Part shown: positions 8,550-16,914 of the stretch, in pieces
Layout of the letters: every line of letters starts with the position of its first letter
How positions within the stretch are numbered: the first letter of the stretch is position 1
Source of the DNA: Streptomyces sp. D2-8
GTDB taxonomy: Bacteria; Actinomycetota; Actinomycetes; Streptomycetales; Streptomycetaceae
NCBI RefSeq assembly: GCF_023184515.1
Contig: NZ_JAAHBP010000009.1
Coordinates: forward strand, 1 to 64,000
Reading direction: 5' to 3'
Length of the DNA stretch: 64,000 nucleotides
The notes under the pieces: generated by a model
Database searches by the model: none
What the model saw: the letters and a program-made list of their open reading frames with translations, nothing else
What the model was told of the DNA's origin: nothing
Made by a program: the position numbers and the translations under genes

Positions 8550-9572
8550 ATGCGCATCGGCGTCATCGGTACGGGCCGCATCGGCACCATCCACGCGAAC
8601 ACCCTCAGTCGGCATCGCGACGTCGGCTCCCTGATCCTCACGGACGCGGACGCCGCCAGGGCCCAGGAACTGGCGCACCGGCTGGGTGAGACGGCCGCGC
8701 CCGGCGTGGAGGAGATCTTCCGCTGGGGGGTCGACGCCGTGGTGATCACGACGGCGACGTCGGCTCACGCCGAACTGATCGGTCGGGCAGCACGCTCGGG
8801 TCTGCCGGTGTTCTGCGAGAAGCCCATCGCGCTGGATCTGCCGGGGACCCTGAGCGCGATCTCCGAGGTCGAGACGGCCGGGACGGTTCTCCAGATGGGC
8901 TTCCAGCGTCGCTTCGACGCGGGCTACACGGGTGCGCGCGAGGCCGTGCGGTCCGGCCGGCTGGGGCGGCTGCACACCGTGCGGGCGCTGACCAGCGACC
9001 AGGCGCCGCCGGACGCCGCGTGGCTGCCGCTGTCCGGCGGGCTGTACCGGGACACGCTGATCCACGACTTCGACGTGCTGCGCTGGGTCACCGACCGGGA
9101 GGTGGCGGACGTCTACGCCGCCGGGTCCGACGCCGGCCCCCGGATGTTCCGCGAGGCGGGCGACGTCGACACCGCCGCCGCGCTCCTCACCCTGGAGGAC
9201 GGCACGCTCGCCACCCTGACCGCGACCCGGATGAACGGGGCCGGCTACGACGTGCGCATGGAACTCGCCGGGGAGCGCGACCAGATCGTGGTCGGCCTGG
9301 ACGACCGTACGCCGATCGCGTCCACCGAGCCGACCGGACCGCCGGCCGCGGACAAGCCCTGGACGGGCTTCCTGGAGCGGTTCGGACCCGCCTACGAGGC
9401 GGAGCTGAACGCGTTCGTCGAGGTCGTCCGGGGCGAGCGGGCCAACCCCTGCGACGGGCGCGAGGCGCTGCAGGCGCTGCGGGTCGCCGAGGCGTGCGAG
9501 CTGTCGCGGCGGGAGCGCAGGCCGGTGCATCTCGCGGAGATCCCCGGTGGTGCCTCGCCCGCGTTCGCGTGA
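8550..9572 (+). CDS. Gfo/Idh/MocA-family oxidoreductase (inositol dehydrogenase-like)
   Basis: 340 residues. Rossmann motif GVIGTGRIG at 4-12, the family motif EKP at about 90-92, and the catalytic-type segment DTLIHDFDVLRW near 166-177, where the conserved His follows Asp. These match myo-inositol 2-dehydrogenase-like NAD(P)-dependent enzymes; the exact sugar or polyol is not readable from sequence. The ATG at 8550 has no obvious Shine-Dalgarno, as often in Streptomyces leaderless transcripts. Divergent from gntR. It ends 17 bases before the convergent response regulator. Confidence 0.88.
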   Translation: MRIGVIGTGRIGTIHANTLSRHRDVGSLILTDADAARAQELAHRLGETAAPGVEEIFRWGVDAVVITTATSAHAELIGRAARSGLPVFCEKPIALDLPGTLSAISEVETAGTVLQMGFQRRFDAGYTGAREAVRSGRLGRLHTVRALTSDQAPPDAAWLPLSGGLYRDTLIHDFDVLRWVTDREVADVYAAGSDAGPRMFREAGDVDTAAALLTLEDGTLATLTATRMNGAGYDVRMELAGERDQIVVGLDDRTPIASTEPTGPPAADKPWTGFLERFGPAYEAELNAFVEVVRGERANPCDGREALQALRVAEACELSRRERRPVHLAEIPGGASPAFA

Positions 9573-9588
9573 CGGCGGGCCCCGGCGG

Positions 9589-10266
9589 TCAGTGCTCTTC
9601 CTGTTCCTCCTCCAGGAGCCCCGCGTCGTAGGCGAGCAGTGCGATCTGCACCCGGTTGTTGAGGTCGAGTTTGGCCAGGATGCGCGAGACGTGCGTCTTC
9701 ACGGTGGCGACGCTCATGAAGAGGCCGGTGGCGATCTCGGCGTTGGCCAGTCCCCGGCCGACCGCGACGGCGACCTCGCGTTCGCGGTCGTTGAGGACGG
9801 CCATGCGGTCCCGAGCGCGGGTGCGGCGCGTGTCGGCGGGGGTGCCGGCGGCGTGCCGCATGAGCTGACGGGTGACCGTGGGAGACAGGACCGGGTCGCC
9901 GGCCGCGACCCGGCGCACCGCGGCGAGGATCTCGGCGGGCGGGGTGTCCTTGAGGACGAACCCGGCGGCGCCCACCCGCAGCGCGCGCAGCACCTGCTCG
10001 TCGGCGTGGAAGGTGGTGAGCACCACCACCTGCGGGGCGTCCTTGCGGGCGCGCAGCCGCTCCGTGGCCGTGAGGCCGTCCACCGTCGGCATCCGGATGT
10101 CCATGAGCACGACGTCCGGGCGGGTGCGGTCGACGAGGGTCTCCACCTCGGCGCCGTCGGCGGCCTCGCCGACGATCTCGATGTCGTCGGCGCCGCCCAT
10201 CATGAGGGACAGCCCGGCCCGCACCAGCGGGTCGTCGTCGACGAGGAGCAGTCTGATCGCAGTCAT
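9589..10266 (-). CDS. NarL/LuxR-type response regulator
   Basis: 225 residues. The receiver domain has acidic residues in LLVDDDPLV and the phospho-acceptor Asp56 in LMDIRMP. The C-terminal LuxR-type HTH occupies about residues 155-215 (NAEIATGLFMSVATVKTHVSRIL). It lies about 100 bases after the sensor kinase gene on the same strand and so forms a two-component pair with it. Start at ATG 10266; an upstream in-frame extension to 10326 is not supported by a ribosome-binding site. Confidence 0.93.
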   Translation of the reverse strand: MTAIRLLLVDDDPLVRAGLSLMMGGADDIEIVGEAADGAEVETLVDRTRPDVVLMDIRMPTVDGLTATERLRARKDAPQVVVLTTFHADEQVLRALRVGAAGFVLKDTPPAEILAAVRRVAAGDPVLSPTVTRQLMRHAAGTPADTRRTRARDRMAVLNDREREVAVAVGRGLANAEIATGLFMSVATVKTHVSRILAKLDLNNRVQIALLAYDAGLLEEEQEEH

Positions 10267-10369
10267 GGGCCTTACGTAATCACGGCCGGGCCGGGCTGCG
10301 GGCCCGGACGGGCGACGGTGCGCCAACGCCCGTTCCCGGGCACGGGGTTGACGGCCGGACGGCAGGTGC

Positions 10370-11644
10370 TCACCCCCACGGCAGCCACGCCCGCACCTCG
10401 AACCCGCCCCCCGGGGTGTGCCCGTGCTCCAGCCGGCCGCCCGCGAGGGTCGCCCGCTCCGTCAGGCCGATCAGGCCCTGCCCGGAGCCGGGTACGTGCG
10501 GCACCTCGCCCTCGGGCGGCGGGTTGTGCACGCGGACGGTGAGGCCGGTGCCGGGTGCACCGGTGACGGTCACCGTGACCTCCGCGCCCGGGGCGTGCTT
10601 GCGCGCGTTGGTCAGGCCCTCCTGGGCGATCCGGTAGGCGGTGCGGCCGACGATGGACGGGACGGCGCCGGGATCCTCGACGCGCTGGTCGAGGGAGACC
10701 TTCATGCCGGCCTCGCGGGACTCGGTGACCAGCGTGTCCAGCGCCGGGAGCGTCGGCTGCGGCCGGCCCGTGTCGTCGGGCTCGCCCGCCCGCAGCACGC
10801 CGATGATCTCCCGCAGGTCCTGGAGCGCCTCGTGCGCGCTCTCCCGGATCACGCCCGCCGCCCTTCCCGTCTGAGCCGGGGGCGCGTCGGGCCGGAACTC
10901 CAGGGCGCCCGCGTGCACGCTCAGCAGCGTCAGCCGGTGGGCGAGCACGTCGTGCATCTCCCGTGCGATGGACTCCCGGGCGAGCCGCTGCGCCTGCTCG
11001 GCCCGCAGCCGCGCCTCGGTCTCGGCGCGCCGGGCGCGGTCCCTGAGGCTCACCATGAGCTGCCGCTTGGCCCGTACGAACATGCCCCAGCCGACGATCG
11101 CCCCGGTGAGCACCACGACGAAGAGGACGCTCACCAGGTAGGGGATCTCCGCGTCGGGGCGCACCCAGTAATACAGGGGCACCAGCGCCACGTTGATGCC
11201 GCCCACCCAGGCCACGTACCGGAAGGGCCGGTGCACGGCCAGGGTGAACAGGGCGATGAGGCCCGCGCCGCCCGCGGTGTCCGAGACGAAGGCGACGGCG
11301 GTCATCGCCACGGCCAGCCCCAGCGGCCAGCGACGGCGCAGCCAGACCGCCGCGCAGGCCAGCGCGCCGGTCACCTGGTCGACGACGGCAAGTGCGGGCG
11401 GCACATGGGGGTTGTCGACGAGCGCGTCGATGGCCAGGGCGCCCAACGTCACGGCCAGCAGGAAGCAGGAGAAGTCGACGACCCAGTCGCGGGCGGTGCG
11501 CCGGGGCCGCCGCCCCGCCCGTACGGCGTCGGGGTCGAGTTCGTGCAGGAGGGCGGACGGAAAGAACCATCTGCGCCCGGTGAACAGCGCGGGCGTCTCT
11601 CCCACCGCCACCCGGGCGGCCTGCCCCACGTCGTCACCAGTCAC
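10370..11644 (-). CDS. Two-component sensor histidine kinase (HisKA_3)
   Basis: 424 residues. Residues about 35-180 hold several hydrophobic helices. A HisKA_3 dimerisation box, ESIAREMHDVLAHRL, follows with the phospho-His near residue 231, and the HATPase_c domain ends with GQGLIGLTERATLAGGRLE. The protein has no large extracellular sensor domain, so the signal is probably sensed in or at the membrane. I chose the GTG at 11644 (VTGDDVGQ) because the region upstream to 11887 reads as non-coding; ribosome-binding evidence is weak. Partner of the downstream response regulator. Confidence 0.9.
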   Translation of the reverse strand: MTGDDVGQAARVAVGETPALFTGRRWFFPSALLHELDPDAVRAGRRPRRTARDWVVDFSCFLLAVTLGALAIDALVDNPHVPPALAVVDQVTGALACAAVWLRRRWPLGLAVAMTAVAFVSDTAGGAGLIALFTLAVHRPFRYVAWVGGINVALVPLYYWVRPDAEIPYLVSVLFVVVLTGAIVGWGMFVRAKRQLMVSLRDRARRAETEARLRAEQAQRLARESIAREMHDVLAHRLTLLSVHAGALEFRPDAPPAQTGRAAGVIRESAHEALQDLREIIGVLRAGEPDDTGRPQPTLPALDTLVTESREAGMKVSLDQRVEDPGAVPSIVGRTAYRIAQEGLTNARKHAPGAEVTVTVTGAPGTGLTVRVHNPPPEGEVPHVPGSGQGLIGLTERATLAGGRLEHGHTPGGGFEVRAWLPWG

Positions 11645-11821
11645 GAGCGCCAAATCTACGCAGCCGAGGGCCGTCCCACCCGCCCTCGGGCGGGATCGTC
11701 GACCAAAGTCGCCACGTCGCAGACTTTCGATGCGCCCGGGGCGCCGGAGCGGGGACTTCCGTCCCCGGGTGCCCGTCCCGCGGCCGATGTGCGTGGGGGG
11801 CCGCGGGACGAGGCTGCCGGC

Positions 11822-12022
11822 ATGAAGCAGGTACTGGAGATTGTCGGCCTCCTCGCCCTGGTCCAGGGCGTGGCGGGCCTGGTGCACGAGTTCACCGACT
11901 GGAACTGGGGCCTGGTGCAGCGCCTGGGGTTCCTCGACGGCTACGAGATCTACGCGAGCGTCGCGCTGCTCGTGCTGGGCGTGGCCCTGTTCGCGGCGGC
12001 CGGGAGCCGGAAGTCCGTCTGA
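11822..12022 (+). CDS. Small two-helix membrane protein
   Basis: 66 residues beginning MKQVLEIVGLLALVQG. Two hydrophobic segments (about 3-22 and 45-62) are separated by a Trp/Asp/Gly-rich loop (FTDWNWGLVQRL). GAGG stands upstream of the ATG. Function unknown. A perfect inverted repeat covers its stop codon and probably ends the transcript. Confidence 0.7.
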   Translation: MKQVLEIVGLLALVQGVAGLVHEFTDWNWGLVQRLGFLDGYEIYASVALLVLGVALFAAAGSRKSV

Positions 12023-12037
12023 GCAACGGACTTCCGG
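12007..12037 (+). terminator. Hairpin over the stop codon of the small membrane protein gene
   Basis: Arms 12007-12018 (CCGGAAGTCCGT) and 12026-12037 are a perfect 12-bp inverted repeat around a 7-base loop that contains the TGA stop. It lies between convergent genes and may serve both. Confidence 0.65.
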
Positions 12038-12055
12038 CCCGCGGTGCCGGCAGGC

Positions 12056-12460
12056 TCAGCAGCCGTGGTCGACCAGGTCGAACGACTCGTAGTGGTCGGC
12101 CGTGTAGTAGTCCTCCTGGTTCTGCTCACCGGTGACGATGCGCCGGGCACCGCGGGTGGAGGAGCCCGGGGTGATGACCGTGTACTCGTGGTAGTAGCCG
12201 GACGACTTGCCGGGCAGGATGCCTTCCCGGTTCTGGAAGACGGTGCCGTCCTGGTCGTACGGGTAGGGGCCGCCCTGCTCGATCAGGTCGAGCGTGTCGT
12301 GGGCCTGGGACGGCAGGTCGCTGTAGCAGATGTCGCCGACGGCGGTGGGGGCCGCGTCGGCCGTGGTCGCGGAGACGGTTCCGCCGACGAGGAGGGCGGA
12401 CAGAAGGGCGGCTGCTGCGCCGAGCCGCGAGGCGCGTGGGGGGAAATTCATGACGCTCAT
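12056..12460 (-). CDS. Secreted guanyl-specific ribonuclease (RNase Sa family)
   Basis: 134 residues: an N-terminal signal peptide (about 1-38, basic MNFPPRASR then a hydrophobic stretch ending ATTADA) and a mature enzyme of about 96 residues. The mature part matches the barnase/RNase Sa fold: YPYDQDGTVFQNRE, YYHEYTVITPG with the catalytic Glu, the basic TRGARRIVTGE, and YYTADHYESF with the catalytic His. Two cysteines (in DICYS and the terminal DHGC) match the single disulfide of RNase Sa. It cleaves RNA after guanosine outside the cell. Start at ATG 12460; another ATG at 12451 is equally placed. No barstar-like inhibitor gene is visible nearby. Confidence 0.92.
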   Translation of the reverse strand: MSVMNFPPRASRLGAAAALLSALLVGGTVSATTADAAPTAVGDICYSDLPSQAHDTLDLIEQGGPYPYDQDGTVFQNREGILPGKSSGYYHEYTVITPGSSTRGARRIVTGEQNQEDYYTADHYESFDLVDHGC

Positions 12461-12558
12461 GATGACGCGCGTAGATACTGGCATGTCAATGACAAGCTCG
12501 GAGAATTTACTGTGAAGCCCCCTGAGTTCGCGGGAAGTCAACCCGCCCTCCGGCGCCC

Positions 12559-13185
12559 TTACGCGTCCTCGGGCAGTCCGAACTCGCCGTACTCCGGGCG
12601 GCCCTTCAGGTCGTACGTCTGGATGGAGACGCCCGCACCGGTGACGCTCCCGCCGGCGTGCTCGAACGCGGTCGGTACGGCGCCCTCCCGGAACAGCCGG
12701 AACCCGGAGCCGAGCACGACCGGGAAGGTCAGCAGATGCAGGGTGTCGACGAGGTCGAGCGCCAGCAGGGACCCGATGAGTGCACCGCTGCCGTGCACCT
12801 GGACCTCGCCGTCGGTGCGCTCCTTCACGGCGGTGACCTCCTCGGCGAGGTCGCCGGAGAGCACCGTGGTGCCCGCCCAGCCGGGGTCCGTGAGGGTCGA
12901 GGAAGGCACGTACTTCGGCAGGGAGTTGAGCCTGGAGGCGACCGGGTCGCCGGGGTCGGTCACCTTGGGCCAGTAGGTGGCGAAGATGTCGTACGTACGG
13001 CGGCCGAGCAGAAAGGCGCCCGGGCGGGTGAAGACCTCGCCGATGAACCGGCCGAAGTCCTCGTCGGCGTACGGGAAGCTCCAGCCGCCGTGGGTGAAGC
13101 CCCCGCGGGTGTCCTCCTGCGGCCCGCCGGGGGCCTGGTAGACGCCGTCGAGGGTGACGAAGAGGGTGGAGACGAGCTTGCCCAT
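12559..13185 (-). CDS. Dihydrofolate reductase-like (RibD C-terminal domain) protein
   Basis: 208 residues, with the start MGKLVSTLFVTLDGVYQAPGG and the segment FLLGRRTYDIFATYWP typical of the RibD_C/DHFR-like family. The C-terminal half keeps GDLAEEVTAVKER and HGSGALIGSLL. These small proteins are NADPH-binding reductases of uncertain substrate and are common in actinomycetes; true folate reduction is unlikely to be the role. A perfect 11-bp inverted repeat lies 22 bases upstream of the start. Confidence 0.85.
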   Translation of the reverse strand: MGKLVSTLFVTLDGVYQAPGGPQEDTRGGFTHGGWSFPYADEDFGRFIGEVFTRPGAFLLGRRTYDIFATYWPKVTDPGDPVASRLNSLPKYVPSSTLTDPGWAGTTVLSGDLAEEVTAVKERTDGEVQVHGSGALIGSLLALDLVDTLHLLTFPVVLGSGFRLFREGAVPTAFEHAGGSVTGAGVSIQTYDLKGRPEYGEFGLPEDA

Positions 13186-13206
13186 GGCGGGTGCCTGCTT
13201 CCTGGT

Positions 13207-13238
13207 GCGGGGTCTGATGCCATCACTTCAGACCCCGC
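13207..13238. promoter_or_regulatory. Inverted repeat upstream of the DHFR-like gene
   Basis: Arms 13207-13217 (GCGGGGTCTGA) and 13228-13238 are a perfect 11-bp inverted repeat with a 10-base loop. It lies between divergent genes, so it is more likely an operator or 5' leader hairpin than a terminator. Confidence 0.4.
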
Positions 13239-13387
13239 CGGCCCCCGCAACTCATCGCGGGCCCGTACGGCGCCCCGGCCGGCCGTCATCCCGCGTAGGT
13301 CAGGCCGGGGAACCCCGCTCCGGCCGGAGGCACCTCGACGTCCGTTCGCCGCCAGCTTGGGCGCCGTGCGGCCGCTGGGATGGACCC

Positions 13388-14131
13388 ATGACTTCTCAAG
13401 GAACTCTGGACGGCAAGGTGGCTCTCGTGACCGGCGGGAGCCGCGGCATCGGAGCGGCGACGGCGGTGCGGCTGGCGCGGGAGGGCGCGGACGTGGCGGT
13501 CGGCTATGTGAAGAGCAAGGAGGCAGCGGAGGACGTCGTGCGGGCCGTGGAGGCGTTGGGGCGCCGGACGGTGGCGCTGCGCGCGGACACGGGCGACGCC
13601 ACGGAGGCGGCCGAGGTGGTGGACGCGACGGCGGAGGCGCTGGGCGGGCTCGACATCCTGGTCAACAACGCCGGCGTGGGGGTGCTCGGGCCGCTGGACA
13701 CCCTGTCGCCGGCGGACGTGGACCGGGTGCTCGACGTCAACGTACGGGGTGTCTTCCTGGCCTCTCAGGCGGCCGCCGCGCGGATGCCCGAGGGCGGGCG
13801 GATCATCACGATCGGCAGCTGCATGGCCCAGCGGGTGCCGGGGCCCGGCGGCACGCTCTACGCGATGAGCAAGGCGGCCCTGGCCGGTCTGACGAAGGCG
13901 CTGGCCCGGGAGCTGGGCGGGCGCGGGATCACGGCGAACCTGGTGCTTCCCGGCCCGATCGACACGGACATGAACCCGGCGGACGGGCCGTACGCGGCCG
14001 GCCAGGCGGCGATGACGGCGCTGGGGCGGTTCGGCACGGCGGACGAGGTGGCGTCGATCGTCGCCTGTCTGGCGGGGGCGACGTACGTGACCGGGGCGGA
14101 GTTCTCGGTGGACGGCGGCCACGCGGCGTGA
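13388..14131 (+). CDS. Short-chain dehydrogenase/reductase
   Basis: 247 residues of the classical SDR type. Cofactor motif TGGSRGIG at 15-22, NNAG at 93-96, catalytic Ser144 and Y158-x-x-x-K162 (YAMSK). An Asp or Arg pattern deciding NAD or NADP use is not clear. Closest in style to 3-oxoacyl-ACP reductase (FabG)-like enzymes, but the substrate cannot be read. Start ATG 13388. The gene ends at a perfect 19-bp inverted repeat shared with allantoicase. Confidence 0.9.
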   Translation: MTSQGTLDGKVALVTGGSRGIGAATAVRLAREGADVAVGYVKSKEAAEDVVRAVEALGRRTVALRADTGDATEAAEVVDATAEALGGLDILVNNAGVGVLGPLDTLSPADVDRVLDVNVRGVFLASQAAAARMPEGGRIITIGSCMAQRVPGPGGTLYAMSKAALAGLTKALARELGGRGITANLVLPGPIDTDMNPADGPYAAGQAAMTALGRFGTADEVASIVACLAGATYVTGAEFSVDGGHAA

Positions 14132-14179
14132 GGCCCGTGGGGCGCACCGGTGCTGTCCGGCCGGTGCGCCCCACGGGCC
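14132..14179. terminator. Bidirectional terminator between SDR and allantoicase
   Basis: Arms 14132-14150 and 14161-14179 form a perfect 19-bp G+C-rich inverted repeat with a 10-base loop, in the 52-base gap between two convergent genes. Confidence 0.85.
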
Positions 14180-14183
14180 GGGT

Positions 14184-15299
14184 TCAGCCGCCCAGCTCCT
14201 GGTGGCGTGCGGCCAGCATGCTCGTGCCCTCCTGGGTCAGGGAGCCGAACAGGCGCAGGCGGGAGATGCCCCCGTCGGGGAAGATGTCCACGCGCGCGTG
14301 CGTGCCGACGGCCGGCGCCGGGAGGACGAAGCGGTGGTTGGTGTCGGGCTGGAGGCGGGTGCGGGGCAGGATCTCCTGCCAGTCGCCGTCCTCGCCGTCC
14401 TTGACCGAGACCGACGCCCAGCCGGCGCTGTTGCCCTTGAGGTAGGCGGTGTCGATCTCCAGGGCGCGGATCTGGGCCTGGGCGGCCAGCCGGTAGCGGA
14501 TCCAGTCGTGGCCCCGGTCGCGGCGGCGGCGGGTCTCCCAGCCGTCGTCCATCTTGCGGGAGCGGCCCGGCTGGATGGTGTTGGAGGCGGGCGAGTAGAA
14601 GAGGTTGGAGGCGTCCTCGGCCCGGCCGCCGTTCTCCAGGGCGACGACGTCGAAGGTGCCCAGCGCCTCCAGCCACGCGGGGTCGGGGACGACCTCGCCG
14701 TGGACGCGCAGGCGGGCGATGCCGCCGTCGGGGTGCTGGTTGACCCGCAGGTGCGTGAAGCACTGCTCGACGGCGACGGCGAAGCCGTTAGCCGCGTGGC
14801 CGCCGACCGCGGTGCGCGGCACGAGGGTCGTCCACTTCACGTCGTCCCCGAGGAGCTCCTCCGGCGACGGGGAGCCCGGTACGCGGGTCCCCTCGACGGA
14901 CACGGCCTGCGGGTAGTTGCCGCGGAAGTGGGCGGTGTCGACGACGATCCCGCGGATCACGCCCGGGGCGCCGAGGCGGACCAGCGCCCAGTCGTGGTCC
15001 TCCGCGGTCGGCCAGGGGTGGTCGGCGGAGGCGCCCCGGCGGCGGCGCGTCTCCCAGCCGTCCATGATCTTGCCCTTGTGGCCGAAGTGCTCGGGGTCGA
15101 ACTCGGCGGGCTCGGGCACCAGCAGGTTCTCGCGCTGGGCGAAGAACTCGTCGTTGGCGGCGATGACACCGGCCCCGAGACGCCGGTCGGCGAGGTTGGC
15201 GTACTGGGTGAAGGGGAGGTCGGCGGTGCGGTAGTCCGCGTACGGGTCACCGCCTCCGTAGGGGTTCGCGTCGCCGGTGAAACTGGGAATCGCCGTCAC
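14184..15299 (-). CDS. alc: Allantoicase
   Basis: 371 residues. Allantoicase hydrolyses allantoate to ureidoglycolate and urea. The family consists of two repeated jelly-roll halves, and both are visible here: GKIMDGWETRRRRG near residue 75 and KMDDGWETRRRR near 255, each followed by a DW..(Y/V)RL segment. The GTG start at 15299 lies 37 bases after the allantoinase stop on the same strand, so alc is transcribed behind allB. Ureidoglycolate then yields glyoxylate, which is handled by the malate synthase and glyoxylate carboligase genes elsewhere in the window. No ureidoglycolate lyase is seen in the window. Confidence 0.96.
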   Translation of the reverse strand: MTAIPSFTGDANPYGGGDPYADYRTADLPFTQYANLADRRLGAGVIAANDEFFAQRENLLVPEPAEFDPEHFGHKGKIMDGWETRRRRGASADHPWPTAEDHDWALVRLGAPGVIRGIVVDTAHFRGNYPQAVSVEGTRVPGSPSPEELLGDDVKWTTLVPRTAVGGHAANGFAVAVEQCFTHLRVNQHPDGGIARLRVHGEVVPDPAWLEALGTFDVVALENGGRAEDASNLFYSPASNTIQPGRSRKMDDGWETRRRRDRGHDWIRYRLAAQAQIRALEIDTAYLKGNSAGWASVSVKDGEDGDWQEILPRTRLQPDTNHRFVLPAPAVGTHARVDIFPDGGISRLRLFGSLTQEGTSMLAARHQELGG

Positions 15300-15336
15300 G
15301 GTGATCAGGTCTGCCTTTCGAGGTCCGGGATGGTTG

Positions 15337-16677
15337 TCAGTGGGTCCGGGTGAGGAGCCGCCCCTTCGGTTCGGTGAACTCGCCGTCCGCGACGATGCGC
15401 TGCCCGCGCAGCCAGGTGGACTTCACGACGCCGTGCAGGGTCTTGCCCGCGTACGCCGTGACGCGGTTGCGGTGCTGGAGAGCCACCGGGTCGACGGTGA
15501 AGGTCTCGTCGGGTGCGAGGACCGCGAAGTCGGCGTCGCGGCCCACCGCGATGGCGCCCTTGCGGTCGTCGAGCCCGACCAGTTCGGAGGTGCGCGCGGA
15601 CATCCAGCGGACCACGTCCTCCAGGCCGTGCCCGCGCCCCCGCGCCTCCGTCCACACCGCGGCCAGGCTGAGCTGGAGGCCGGAGATGCCGCCCCAGGCC
15701 GTGGCGAAGTCGTCGGTCTTCAGGTCGGCCGTGGACGGGGAGTGGTCGGTGACGATGCAGTCGATGGTGCCGTCGGCGAGCGCCTGCCAGAGCAGGTCCT
15801 GGTTGGCGGCCTCGCGGATGGGCGGGCAGCACTTGAACTCGCTGGCGCCGTCGGGGACTTCCTCGGCGGTGAGGGTCAGGTAGTGGGGGCAGGTCTCCAC
15901 GGTGATGCGGACACCCTCCGCCCGCGCCCGGGCGATCATCGGCAGGGCGTCGCTGGAGGAGAGGTGCAGGACGTGCACGCGCGCGTGGAGGGCCTTCGCC
16001 TCGCGGATGAGCTGGGCGATGGCGGTGTCCTCGGCGTCCCGGGGGCGGGAGGCGAGGAAGTCGGCGTACTTCGGGCCCGCCTGCTGCGGGGCGGAGGCGA
16101 GGCGGTGGGGGTCCTCGGCGTGCACGATGAGCAGTCCGTCGAAGGCGGCGATCTCGGCCATGGTGCGGGCGAGGGGGACCCGCTCCAGGTGCGGGAACTC
16201 GTCCACGCCGGACGGCGACAGGAACGCCTTGAAGCCGAACACCCCGGCCTCGTGCAGCGGGCGGAGTTCCTTGGTGTTGTCGGGCAGGGCGCCACCCCAG
16301 AACCCGACGTCGATGTGCGCCTTGTCGGCGGCGACCTGCTGCTTGGTGCGCAGGTGGGGGACGGTCGTGGTCGGCGGGAGGGAGTTGAGGGGCATGTCGA
16401 CGAGGGTCGTGATGCCACCGGCCGCCGCGGCGCGGGTGGCGGTCCAGAAGCCCTCCCACTCGGTGCGGCCGGGGTCGTTGACGTGCACGTGCGTGTCGAC
16501 CAGGCCGGGCAGCAGGACGTGGTCGCCCAGGTCCTCGAGGCGGGCGCTCTCCGGTACGGGCGCGTCGTGCGGGAGGACGGCCGTGATCGTGCCGTCGGTC
16601 ACCGCGACGGATGCGGCACGCGTTCCCTCGGGAGTGATGACACGCGTCGAGCGCAGCACCAGTTCAGCGTCGGACAC
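15337..16677 (-). CDS. allB: Allantoinase
   Basis: 446 residues, an amidohydrolase of the dihydroorotase/allantoinase class that opens allantoin to allantoate. The metal-binding HxH is H63/H65 (VDTHVHVNDPGR), the metal-bridging Lys sits in FGFKAFLSPSG near 153, and the late metal Asp in VTDHSPS. The GTG start at 16677 is preceded by AAGGGG. The promoter holds several palindromes: TTCCG-N5-CGGAA at 16691 and 16799, a weaker copy at 16820, and a TCAAC-N5-GTTGA element at 16706. Divergent from the IclR gene, its likely repressor. Confidence 0.97.
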   Translation of the reverse strand: MSDAELVLRSTRVITPEGTRAASVAVTDGTITAVLPHDAPVPESARLEDLGDHVLLPGLVDTHVHVNDPGRTEWEGFWTATRAAAAGGITTLVDMPLNSLPPTTTVPHLRTKQQVAADKAHIDVGFWGGALPDNTKELRPLHEAGVFGFKAFLSPSGVDEFPHLERVPLARTMAEIAAFDGLLIVHAEDPHRLASAPQQAGPKYADFLASRPRDAEDTAIAQLIREAKALHARVHVLHLSSSDALPMIARARAEGVRITVETCPHYLTLTAEEVPDGASEFKCCPPIREAANQDLLWQALADGTIDCIVTDHSPSTADLKTDDFATAWGGISGLQLSLAAVWTEARGRGHGLEDVVRWMSARTSELVGLDDRKGAIAVGRDADFAVLAPDETFTVDPVALQHRNRVTAYAGKTLHGVVKSTWLRGQRIVADGEFTEPKGRLLTRTH

Positions 16678-16690
16678 CCGAACCCCTTAC

Positions 16691-16705
16691 TTCCGCGTAA
16701 CGGAA
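16691..16705. promoter_or_regulatory. TTCCG-N5-CGGAA operator, allB-proximal
   Basis: TTCCGCGTAACGGAA, perfect 5-bp arms, 14 bases upstream of the allB start. Inferred operator for the IclR-type regulator encoded divergently; IclR-family sites in enterobacteria (IclR, AllR) also have TTCC/GGAA-like arms. Confidence 0.75.
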
Positions 16706-16722
16706 TTCAACTTTCTGTTGAA
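16706..16722. promoter_or_regulatory. Second-type palindrome (TTCAAC-N5-GTTGAA) at allB
   Basis: TTCAACTTTCTGTTGAA has perfect 6-bp arms. It directly abuts the site at 16691-16705. Closely related elements with the same spacing occur before the OHCU decarboxylase gene (42997) and the catalase gene (59324). Confidence 0.7.
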
Positions 16723-16798
16723 GGAGTCTTCACTCCCTCTTCCGTGCCGTCAAGGGCACACTGGGCTGCGGCGCCCCTTCAGGCGAACCTCTGGACGT

Positions 16799-16834
16799 TT
16801 CCGCAAAGCGGAATTAAACTTCCAGCAAGCAGAA
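16799..16834. promoter_or_regulatory. Tandem AllR-type sites between allB and allR
   Basis: TTCCGCAAAGCGGAA (16799-16813, perfect arms) is followed by TTCCAGCAAGCAGAA (16820-16834, one change per arm). Centres are 21 bp apart, two helical turns, so both would be bound on one DNA face. The same tandem geometry recurs before hyi and malate synthase. Position between divergent genes would allow control of allB and autoregulation of allR. Confidence 0.75.
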
Positions 16835-16914
16835 CGTAGCTACGTACAAGCGGGGAGTCAACCGGCTGCCGGGTAGGCTTCTGCCCTTCCCGCCCGCCCC
16901 GAAAGGAACGCGCC

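Noticed and set aside
16691..16722. The two adjacent palindromes as one long operator
   Set aside because: Each half recurs separately elsewhere (57424 and 42997), so they are treated as two elements.
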